DNA of 29,361 bases from NCBI GenBank assembly GCA_000697335.1, contig JNEM01013180.1, positions 1 to 29,361 on the forward strand. Reading direction: 5' to 3'. Source of the DNA: Conidiobolus incongruus B7586. Its lineage: Eukaryota; Entomophthoromycota; Entomophthoromycetes; Entomophthorales; Conidiobolaceae. Within the stretch, counting starts at the first letter, position 1. Each line of letters opens with the position of its first letter. Below, piece by piece: positions 11,682 to 20,480 of the stretch. The notes under the pieces are model-generated. The model made no database searches and had not been told where the DNA came from. It saw only the letters and a program-made list of their open reading frames with translations. Position numbers and translations under genes: made by a program.

Positions 11682-13328
11682 TTTATTGAAATATTAACTT
11701 TTGATCGTATATATTTATCAAACACTGTATTAAGATATAGCTAGAGCTTCATTTGAATATGTAATTTGAAAATTTCTGAACTTAAAAAGATTATTAATCC
11801 ATCATAGCACAGTAATAGTAATATGTTACCACCATTAGAATAAAATTTAATTTTTTCTATCCATGGTCTTATTTGATTGATAGTTAATATTTTGAAATTG
11901 ATCCGAAATAAATATTATATAGTTCATTTTAAAAATATTTGGTTAATTTAACTTGGGTATTAGGCAATGCTGATTTGAAGTTGACTGATATCTTCTTGGA
12001 TTGAGTGATTAAAAAAGTTGACGTTTTATTTTATATTAACTATCATGCTCTTGTTATTGAATTCTTTTTATTGATCTATGATTTTACGCTTTTATACTCT
12101 GTTTGAAATTTGAAATTTATATATATTTATATTGTTATTAGAATTTTTATTTAAAAAACTATGTAACTGAAAATGTGTTAAAATCAATTTCAAAATCTAT
12201 AATATGGTGTTTAATATTATGTGACATAGAAATAAAAGCAAATTATTTGATCTTATTTGAAACGGTTAATATATGACTGATAGATATATTCTTGTCAAAT
12301 CATTAATATGAATATAATATTTATTTTACTATATATTCAATAATTTAATATATAATAACAAAATTACAATGGTGAAACTTTGAATTATATTATAGAAATT
12401 ATTATCATTATTATTATAGCGACTTGATTTGAAAATCCAAAGATATCGTTGCAAAATTTTAATTTGATATAAATTTTTATACAAATTTGAACCTTATCAC
12501 ACTATAGTTAATTGATGTATTGTGAAAATACCCGTCTGTCTCAATTCCAAAGTTAAGTGTATATTACCTCCCATTTATAGTGGATTTGTTGGCCCATAAT
12601 CAATTGATGTTCGTTAGTTTCTATCCAAATCCTATGTCACTCACAGAATGAATTATTTAACCTCAAAAATGATAAGGATAGAAAAGGATTCCAATTTTCC
12701 TAAATATTTTGCTATGACATCTCAACAGTAAGTAAGCTGTAAGACATACAGGATTAATAAATAATTTACTTAATCATATTACAAGTACCTTTCCAACAAC
12801 AAACTTAATTTACAAAACTTATTATAAATCACCACAAAGTGTTGAATCAATAATGTTAATAATTATTAAAAAATCAATAATCTATAAAATAAGATTTATA
12901 ATAACAATAAAAATAAATTTTAAACAAAATTGTATAATTCAAACCTTGTAATATATAAGTATCCAAGTTGGGAATAATCTTTTTATTTGAAATATTTAAT
13001 CTTGGTAATTTCAATATAAAATTTTTAATTATTAAACTAATCAGATTAAAAATAATAGGTATTACTACCTAATGAGAAACTTTGATTGAATATATTGTAG
13101 TTTCATTTGAATTGGCTGAAATTATTTTCTAACTTGGTGAATTCAAAATTAAAATATTTTTTGATTTATAGCTTTGAATTGTCATAATAATCGTTTGGTT
13201 GAAGTGACTTGAGAAAAATATTTATTTATTGAAGTTGATGTTATAGTTTGTGAAAAAATGAAAATTTTAGTTTGAAATAATGTATTCACAACTTGTCTAT
13301 TTGTAGATTATTGAGAAAAGTTGGAAAA
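11682..13328. other. Intergenic DNA between the two carboxypeptidase genes
   Basis: About 1.65 kb without any reading frame or domain I recognise. An AATAAA-type word near 11839 could serve as the poly(A) signal of the upstream gene, but such words are frequent in this composition. No similarity to the upstream flank of copy 1 is obvious, apart from the tRNA-like island and TATA region listed separately. Confidence 0.5.
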
Positions 13329-13408
13329 GGACAGATAACCGAGTGATCTCAAGCGCTACGCTGGAACGTGCTCTCTGCGAAGACGATATTTCTAACAACT
13401 GAACTATT
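13329..13408 (+). pseudogene. Class II tRNA-like relic (Ser/Leu type)
   Basis: A second GC-rich island. From 13336 it reads TAACCGAGTGATCTCAAGCG, which matches a typical class II tRNA A box and D arm at 15 of 20 positions with no gap; three of the differences are G to A. The anticodon region CTACG-CTGGAA-CGTGC can form four stem pairs around a loop one base short, which would give a GGA (Ser) anticodon. A long-variable-arm-like segment, GTGCTCTCTGCG, follows. The T arm is only weakly preserved (TTCTAAC) and the acceptor stem is poor. It is probably a decayed tRNA-Ser or tRNA-Leu. The exact end is uncertain. Confidence 0.4.
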
Positions 13409-13764
13409 ATTCCAATTTTTATTGTATTTTTTATCTTTTAAGATTGATAGAAAACCTTGACTCAAGTATATTTCTACAAAAAATTTAATCAACTTAAATT
13501 GAAAATATAAATTCTAATACTCATTTTTTCATTAAATCCCTTCGAGATAAAATTCATTTCAGCAGATCTATAGCGATATTCATTTTAATATTAGTGGCAA
13601 CAATTAAAAAGGCATATTTCCTATTACAAATAAAAATCAGTTATTGAAATTAAATCTAAAAATTTTAACAATTTAAATTATTTAAATTTATAAACAAAAC
13701 TAATGAAAATCTTAATCAATAATCTGAATTCATATTCAATCTTAAATAATAATAATAATATCAA

Positions 13765-13782
13765 TATAAATACTAGTATCAA
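13765..13782 (+). promoter_or_regulatory. TATA box of second carboxypeptidase gene
   Basis: TATAAATACTAGTATCAA lies 82 bp upstream of the ATG at 13847 and matches the block before the first copy. Confidence 0.5.
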
Positions 13783-13846
13783 GTCATTATCATTATACTT
13801 TCTTCAGCAGTTATATATTAATCATTATTAATTTATAATTAATTAA

Positions 13847-15232
13847 ATGAAATATTTTCTCATTTTATTTCAATTGATTTCAATTTATTGTTTAAACGAG
13901 AACAAAAGTCAGAATCAATTAAAAGCTCCTCATATCTGCGATCCAGATGTCAACCAAGTAACTATTAAGTCTCTCTTAAAGAGAATTCCTTATATACTAA
14001 TTATATTGAAATAGATATCAGGGTATATAGACATCACACCAAAAAAATCGCTATTCTTTTGGATGTTCGAATCTCGAAACTCGCCAACTACTGATCCATT
14101 AATAGTCTGGCTAAATGGAGGTCCGGGATGTAGCAGCATGTTTGGACTAATTGTGGAATTAGGTCCATGCAGATTGAATCACGACACCAACAACACCTTT
14201 ATAAACCCTTGGTCATGGAATAATATGGCCAATGTTTTGTTTATTGACCAGCCCACAAATACGGGATTTTCCAAGGGAGAGAATGTGACAACGAGTAAAC
14301 AGAGTGCTTTGGATTTGTATCAGTTCTTACAAAAGTTTTTGACCATTTATCCAAAGTATAAACAATTGAATCTTCATCTGTTCGGGGAGAGTTACGCTGG
14401 CAAATACATTCCAAATTTGGCTAATTTGATATTAGACAGAAATGAATTAATCATAACTGGCGACACCGACAATACGAGATGGTTCCAACTGAACCTAAAA
14501 TCAATAGGAATGGGCAATCCTTTTATAGAGCCACTATTTCAGTACCGAACTTCGGATCAATTCGCATGTTCTAATCCCTATAACCCCATCTCTGAGGAAG
14601 AATGCAATGAAATGAGATATAAATTACCAACAGCTTTAAAAAAAGTCGAGAACTGTTTTATAAGGACGGATGGAAAAAATTGTGGTGACCAAATTGATCA
14701 CCTTGACGAAATTGTTTACGCTCCCTACGATAACAGAAATATCAGTACGTACGATGTTATAAAAACTGTAGAGGAGATGGATATTAGGGACGATGAAATT
14801 TATTTCAATTTACCGAGGATTAAAGAGGAACTGGGTGTAAGTATTTACCAAAAATTTTTCACCTGCAATGACTCTATTGAAGAAGCGTTTGTGGATAATG
14901 GCGATTATATGTCTTCGACACGACCAGAATTGATAAGAGTATTGAATTCAAATTTGCCCACATTGATCTATGTTGGTGATAGGGATTACGTATGTCATTG
15001 GGTCGGATTGAAGCAGTTGGTCATGGATTTGAATTGGAATTACCACACGGAATTCAACAATCAAACTGATGTACCTTGGATTAGTTATGACAATAAAACA
15101 TTGGGGGAACTACACCATTATGAAAATTTGTCGTTCCTCAAAGTTTATGAAGCAGGTCATTTTGTACCATATTATGATGGTAGACTCGCTTTAGCAATGG
15201 TTAACAACTGGATAAAAAATTTTTCTATTTAA
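13847..15232 (+). CDS. Serine carboxypeptidase (S10, carboxypeptidase Y-like), copy 2
   Basis: Paralogue of the gene at 10273 with the same layout. Exon 1 (13847-13957) holds a signal peptide ([16 protein letters not shown]) and ends CDPDVNQ. A 57-bp phase-0 intron (13958-14014) contains a TACTAAT branch-site word, and exon 2 is 14015-15232. The protein has 442 residues. The last 389 residues align with copy 1 without one gap. Nucleophile Ser163 is in GESYAG, Asp361 in GDRDYVCHW and His419 in EAGHFVP, so the triad is intact. The Gly before AGH in most relatives is Glu here. The substrate-binding [10 protein letters not shown] block is identical to copy 1, even at the nucleotide level. The stop codon lies 38 bp from the stop of the convergent gene at 15271. 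Expected to be secreted or vacuolar. Confidence 0.93.
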
Positions 15233-15270
15233 ATTAATAGTACATATTTATTTTTATTGATAATAAAAAA
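15233..15270. terminator. Shared 3' end region with poly(A) words on both strands
   Basis: Only 38 bp separate two convergent stop codons. A plus-strand AATAAA is at 15262-15267, and minus-strand AATAAA words lie opposite 15247-15252 and 15253-15258. The two transcripts therefore probably overlap in their 3' ends. The call rests on signal words only. Confidence 0.45.
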
Positions 15271-16063
15271 TTAAGCCATTGATACCGCTTCATTCAAATT
15301 TGTATCCTGATAAATGGTCTGCACTTGGACGGGACTGTTGATCCAGAGATAGAGACCCCAAAGACCTCCAAATCCCAAGACTACGAGAATACCGCTGCCG
15401 ATAGAATCCAGTTTAATAGCTTCAATGGAGGTTCTGATTTGAGCTAATGTCAACGATGTGGCATTGACCCAACCGAGACGATGCATAGAATTTTTGGCGA
15501 ACATGCGATTCATCTCGCCCTGATGATCGTCTAACTCGATTTGGAGTTCGTTCTTCAAAACGTACACATCTTCCTGGATCCTATGTCCCAACTGATTCAC
15601 CTCACGCGTCAAATTGTCGGTGGTGCTCTTCAAATTGGCCTCTTCCTTACGTCTTAAGATCTGAACTTCGGTACGGAGTTCGGATAGTGCAGCTTTGAAT
15701 AAATACATATCCTAATCATTTTTCAATGAAACTGTATTAATAAATTTTTTCAAAATAAAACTTACTTTTTCTAAATCTGACTTAGTTAACATAACTTCTT
15801 CAACCAATTGAATTCTATTACCAATAAATATCTAATCTTAATTAATAACTAATAATTGAATACCTTTCAGCCATTGAAGCTTTTGTCAACTCCATAATAA
15901 CAGTTGCTTGTTCCCTAGAAAATCCATTCCCTTCCAGACGAGATACAAATTTATTAGTGTCGAAGGGATGAATATTGTAAAATTTGCTCAAGTTGTGGAA
16001 GTTTTTCCTCAATGGGCTGGGAATTGATTTGGTAATTAAAGGTCTAAGAGGTGTTAATATCAT
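15271..16063 (-). CDS. DUF1640 / CCDC90 (Fmp32, MCUR1-like) mitochondrial coiled-coil protein
   Basis: Inner-mitochondrial-membrane coiled-coil protein. Relatives (yeast Fmp32, animal MCUR1/CCDC90B) are linked to cytochrome oxidase assembly and calcium uniporter regulation; the exact role here is not shown by sequence. Three exons on the minus strand: 16063-15864, 15814-15766 and 15711-15271, with GT...AG introns of 49 and 54 bp. The protein has 229 residues. The N terminus is basic and Ser/Leu-rich, like a mitochondrial presequence. The family start FDTNKFVSRLEGNGFS (about residues 34-49) is followed by ITEL-type helices, a long charged coiled coil (about 85-175), and one membrane segment GILVVLGFGGLWGLYLWI near residues 198-215. 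The small middle exon encodes IQLVEEVMLTKSDLEK, which matches the family and confirms both splice pairs. It converges on the carboxypeptidase gene at 13847. Confidence 0.88.
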
Positions 16064-16546
16064 TATGGTAATCGAATATGTTAAGACTAATTATTATAAA
16101 ATAAAATTATATGGATTGTTTAAAAAAATGAAATAAATATAAATGAATAATATTAGTTCTAATTCTTTAATTTTGAATATTATATAAATTTGAAAAAAAA
16201 AATAATTTAAAAAAGTATTATATTATTAATAGTATTATTTGTTTTTTGTTATCTGTAACTATCTATATTTGATCTCATATTTAAATTGATTAGAATTAAA
16301 TTTATATCGACTATTCAATAGTATGGGACATTTTGAATTAAGCTAAATTTAGCTATGATCATGTGACAATTCTCCAATGTTTTGAGATTTTGTCAATAGA
16401 TAAAAAAAATGTTAAAAATTATTAAATTTATTAAATTTCACTGATTTATTATTAGATTATTTGTCAAAATTATTAATATTATTATAATTATTACTATTAC
16501 TAAAAAAATCAATTAATATAAAAAAAACATTCAAAAATTATATAAT
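16064..16546. other. Intergenic DNA, presumed promoter of the DUF1640 gene
   Basis: AT-rich spacer between the start of the DUF1640 gene and the stop of the glucanase gene, both on the minus strand. It must contain the promoter of the former and the 3' end of the latter. I see no clear RNA gene or repeat. Confidence 0.5.
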
Positions 16547-17896
16547 TTAACAAAGGTCAAAAATCTTAATAGAATCCACAATTAAACTACGATCGTAATC
16601 GGTACCCCATGTAGGTTCCCAGCGATGACGATCAAGCCAGAAGTTTTTTGCTGCAACACCTTGTGGCATCCAATTCTTCCATGGTTTGCCATTGAGATCA
16701 TCCCCGAAGAATCCAGTAGTGCCGCCGACTGCTAGGTTGATAATCACGTAGAAGTCTTGGTCGAATGGCGAGTGCGGCACTTCCGGATTCCAAATATTCT
16801 GAGGAAATTCGGTTCTGTTGAAGTTACCAAGCTCCCAGAGATTGTCAGGGTAGGATGGAGGAGGATTTCTGTTGGGAGAATTGTCCGGAAGGGGCTGGAC
16901 TTGGGGATGGTAAGCACTGAATTTGCTAGGTCCTTTGAATGGCATTTCCAAGATTGGAATATTATCAACGTAAGTAAAGATACCGTCAGGCGTCCATTTC
17001 AGAGTATAGGTGTGAAAATCGTCGTAGGTGGGCGGTATGTGGACGGACCCGGATGTGAGTGGAAACCCATTCGCATCCCATCGCGGTCCCCAATGCAGAG
17101 TACTCCTTGCAACTTCACGTCCTTCGCCGTTGAATCCGTTAGTGCCTCTATTACCTCGACTTTCTAATAAGTCAATTTCACCACTTCGAGGCCATCCTCC
17201 ATACACATCATCGTTGGGAAGTAGCCAAATTGCAGGCCATAGCCAGTCACCCTTGGGCAATTTAAGTCTAATATCAATTTTACCATACTTCAAAGTCATT
17301 TTATGTTTTGACCTGAGTAACCCACTACGAATGGGATTCACAATGGTGCCAGCCTTGGCATCCGATCTTCGAAAGCAAGTATCATTACTAATCGCTTTGG
17401 AAGTACACCCCTTATCACCCAAATCAACCGAGTATCCATTCATAAAGAATTGTTCGCGGTCGTAGCCCCTTCTGCTCTCCAACTCGTCAATGGTAAAGGT
17501 AGGAGTAATGTGTAGCAAGCCGTCCTTCACGTAAGAATTTTCTGGGCTGTCGGTATACCATTGGAATTCGTTGTTACCACCGCCCCAGAATGTGATATCT
17601 CTCTGCCAAATATCCGTATTCAAAGTGTCGAAATCGTCCTTAAATTTGAGGCAGTAGTTATGTTGGTAGGAGTAGTTGTCTACTGTCAAAGTTTCGGTTT
17701 CTACATCACCTCCGTAATTATCCTCGTCGCCAGATGCAAAGAGATTTTTGCTGTGATGTTTACTGGGCTTGTTGCCGTAACTCCAGTGATAACTCGAATG
17801 GCGATGAGTTTCGTAGTAGTTGGATTGTGCATATTGTTTGTAACAATGATACAATTGAATTAAACTTATTAATATTACTGAATTCAGTTTAATCAT
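16547..17896 (-). CDS. Glycoside hydrolase family 16, endo-beta-1,3-glucanase (GNBP-like)
   Basis: Predicted secreted enzyme cleaving beta-1,3-glucans. One exon, 449 residues. Residues 1-24 form a hydrophobic signal peptide. Residues 25-80 are rich in His, Tyr, Ser and Asn, look disordered and have no domain I know. The GH16 domain runs from about 82 to the end. Its catalytic motif GEIDLLES has Glu240 (nucleophile), Asp242 and Glu245 (acid/base), all intact, preceded by WLWPAIWLLP, the usual substrate-cleft strand. The closest style is the insect and invertebrate Gram-negative-binding / laminarinase branch (DWLWPAIWLLP and ESRGN) rather than the fungal Crh or Eng branches. GNBP immune proteins often lose the two Glu residues; here they are kept, so hydrolysis is expected. 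A (TTA)n tract lies just before the ATG. Confidence 0.92.
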   Translation of the reverse strand: MIKLNSVILISLIQLYHCYKQYAQSNYYETHRHSSYHWSYGNKPSKHHSKNLFASGDEDNYGGDVETETLTVDNYSYQHNYCLKFKDDFDTLNTDIWQRDITFWGGGNNEFQWYTDSPENSYVKDGLLHITPTFTIDELESRRGYDREQFFMNGYSVDLGDKGCTSKAISNDTCFRRSDAKAGTIVNPIRSGLLRSKHKMTLKYGKIDIRLKLPKGDWLWPAIWLLPNDDVYGGWPRSGEIDLLESRGNRGTNGFNGEGREVARSTLHWGPRWDANGFPLTSGSVHIPPTYDDFHTYTLKWTPDGIFTYVDNIPILEMPFKGPSKFSAYHPQVQPLPDNSPNRNPPPSYPDNLWELGNFNRTEFPQNIWNPEVPHSPFDQDFYVIINLAVGGTTGFFGDDLNGKPWKNWMPQGVAAKNFWLDRHRWEPTWGTDYDRSLIVDSIKIFDLC

Positions 17897-17899
17897 TCT

Positions 17900-17921
17900 T
17901 TATTATTATTATTATTATTAT
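17900..17921. repeat. (TTA)n microsatellite in 5' leader of the GH16 gene
   Basis: About seven TAT/ATT units immediately upstream of the start codon at 17896, within the likely 5' untranslated region. Confidence 0.7.
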
Positions 17922-17994
17922 ATATTAAAAAGAAAATAAAAAATAAAAGTTAAAACCTACGAGCTGATAATACATTACTATCAATTCATCAACT

Positions 17995-18004
17995 AATATT
18001 TATA
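17995..18004 (-). promoter_or_regulatory. TATA-like box of the GH16 gene
   Basis: On the minus strand it reads TATAAATATT, about 100 bp before the start codon at 17896. It resembles the TATA words of the two carboxypeptidase genes (TATAAATACT). The composition makes such words common, so this is tentative. Confidence 0.35.
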
Positions 18005-18992
18005 TCAAACATTGACAAGTTGTTAACATTGATAAATCGGTAATTTACTCAATTACTTAGTCAAATTAACACATTTCACTACTCATTTGTGGGGTACTTT
18101 GTTTACATTTAATGATTTCAATTCGAAATAAAAATTGATTCATTACCTATTTAAGTAATTTTATTAGAATTCAGTTCACAGTACACATTGAAATGTTGGA
18201 ACACCTTTTACAGTAATTGAAAATTTGACCTTCAAAATGTGACTGGATTGATAAACCTTGCAGACTTGAGACTTAGTGACTCCAACATGTTTTAAGGTAA
18301 ATATCGTGGTTATGGATATGGTATTATAATGATAAATAACTAGAATTGTTAATTTAACTATCCCTAAATTTAACTGACTTGAACGTGAATTTAATTAAGT
18401 TAAACTTCTCTTTAAAGTTAATGATTTCAATTAATTTTTATCTTTCAAATTATATACTAAGTAAATTTTTATAATTTAATGATCTCAAAAACTCTATAAT
18501 TTAGTCCATAATTTAATAATATATTTAAATTAGTACCATTATAAATATCGATCAGTATATTTTAGTATATTTTTTTTTCTAAAAAATGATATCATTATAA
18601 GCTAAAAAAATCAGTGTTTTTTAATTGAAATTTACCTATGTAATATTACAATCTTTAATTTATTAACAATTTCAATTTAGAAAAAAATATTTAATACTTA
18701 AATGTTAATAAGTTCAAAATATCATATAAATTTAAATGAATTCTCAAATTTTTTTATATATTGCTTTTCAAAATCAATTATGAACATTAAAATTAATTTC
18801 ATAACTTTGAATAAATATTAAAATATTAATCCATTATTTTAACATCGAATTTTATTAACTATCATATAATAAAAAATATATAAATTTCAATATAAAAATA
18901 ACTATAAATATAGCAATTTAAAAATAAATGTAAATCATCAAAAGGAGATATAATTTATCAAAAAAAATATAATGAAAATAAAAATAATGAAA

Positions 18993-20480
18993 TCATTGAG
19001 CGTCTGAAGATTCTAACAAACTAAAATAAATTAGATTGATAAATTAAAAGATGAATTAATTATAAATAATTACCTGTACTGTTTAAGCAATGAACATTCG
19101 CCTCCATTCTCCAAATCGATATTGTATTGATAAAGGTAGCCGTCGGAGGTAATAACCATGACTTGGGGCGCAGTATTACTTAACCCAACAATACTCTGAC
19201 TGCCAATGTTGGGCAATTTAAGGAATGCAAAGTCGCGAGCAGGCTCCCACATTTCCGAGAGTGCCTCGGGCAAGTAGGCTCCGACACTGCCGACTAATTT
19301 CTTGCCAAGCATCTCGTGGAATGACGATCTTCGGTGAGGTTTCGCTTGGTCATCCTCTAATCCCAAGCGTGCTGCGGAGTGGCGTGGGAGTGTGCTCGCG
19401 TGGTGGCGACCGTTGCCGTCGGGCGATGATTGGGGCGTCAACTTGAAGATGTGCACGGTTTCGGTGTCGCTGGATACGCAGAGTAGGGTACTCATCATGT
19501 TGAAGGATATTGAGTAGATTTTGGCTGCGTAACTGCCGCGTCGGAATTGGTAGAGTTTGTTACCGGTGGGTAATGAAAATACACGGATAACTGTACCTTT
19601 GTCACTGGCCGTAGCAAGTAGCGTACCGTCAGAATTGATTGTAATGTAACTGAGGCTAGATTTATGAGCTTGAATAATGTTGACAACTTGGAGAGATAAA
19701 GTGTCAAAGATAACCACTTCACCAGTGCCATTAGCAATACCCTGATTAGAAGGATTCCTGCCTCCAGTATTATTAGAATATGGCGAGAGGGGAGACGGTG
19801 AAGGAGCAGGATATGCCAAATAACTATTTTCAGAAGATGACGAAAGCGCGCAGATAGCTAAAATGAACGAATAAATAAAACAAATTTTAAAAAAACTATC
19901 TTCAATATTGATACCATTAGGATTAGGACTAGTTTCAATAGTATGTAATAATTTCATATTAGAAATATCGTAGATAAAGATTTGGTCTTCCAACACTACT
20001 ATTAACCTTCTTCTATTTAGTTTTACCCCCAATATACTTGTTGGAAATGTCAATTCACAAATTACAGACTCTCTCTAAATATTTTATATTAATAAATTAA
20101 GATAATATTATAAATAAATAAATACTAAATACTTTAGTATTGGAAATCTGCAATCTTCTAGGACTAAATGCGGGTTGCTCACCAGCGCCTACCAGAGCGA
20201 CTAGAGAAGTACAGAATAACATTTCAACGATTCCAATACCTCCTTCGTCTAATTTAAAGTTAATATAGGTTTTTAATATGAATATAAATGGACTAACTCT
20301 TTTCAAAGCACCTTCCAAAAGGGTCACAATTAAAAATTTTATACCCATTTTTGGTACCTACCGATATACAACTAACCAAAATAAATATTATAATTTGAAT
20401 CTAAGATAAAAAAGTTACCTATAATCTTGGTTAAAATTAATAAAGAGTAAATCGTTAGTAGTTTTAGAACTTAAATTCAT
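18993..20480 (-). CDS. ATG18: Atg18 (PROPPIN / WIPI family) autophagy protein
   Basis: Seven-bladed WD40 protein that binds PtdIns3P and PtdIns(3,5)P2 through its FRRG motif and acts in autophagosome formation and vacuole homeostasis. Six exons on the minus strand: 20480-20419, 20371-20298, 20248-20133, 20074-19915, 19857-19074 and 19020-18993. All introns are GT...AG, 47-58 bp. The product has 407 residues. Exon joins recover family sequence at every junction: [19 protein letters not shown], then [16 protein letters not shown], then [19 protein letters not shown], then SPNPNAICALS, and the end [18 protein letters not shown] is at about residues 242-245, followed by IYSISFN. The 57-bp fourth intron is in frame and stop-free, so an unspliced reading also stays open. 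Two CCAAT words lie upstream. Atg18 versus the Atg21 or Hsv2 paralogues is judged from overall similarity only. Confidence 0.92.

Larger units (their letters stand above)
17897..18992. other. Intergenic DNA between ATG18 3' end and GH16 5' end
   Basis: About 1.1 kb that must hold the glucanase promoter and the ATG18 terminator. Apart from the TATA-like word at 17995-18004, no gene or RNA is recognised. 18.0-18.3 kb is the least AT-rich part. Confidence 0.5.

Noticed and set aside
16757-17863. Open frames of 100-145 codons on the plus strand.
   Set aside because: They lie antisense to the GH16 gene, have no domain and are explained by its codon usage.
19225-19446. A 73-codon plus-strand frame and an overlapping minus-strand frame at 19495-19737.
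   Set aside because: Both are shadows of the long ATG18 exon, which has full family similarity in its own frame.
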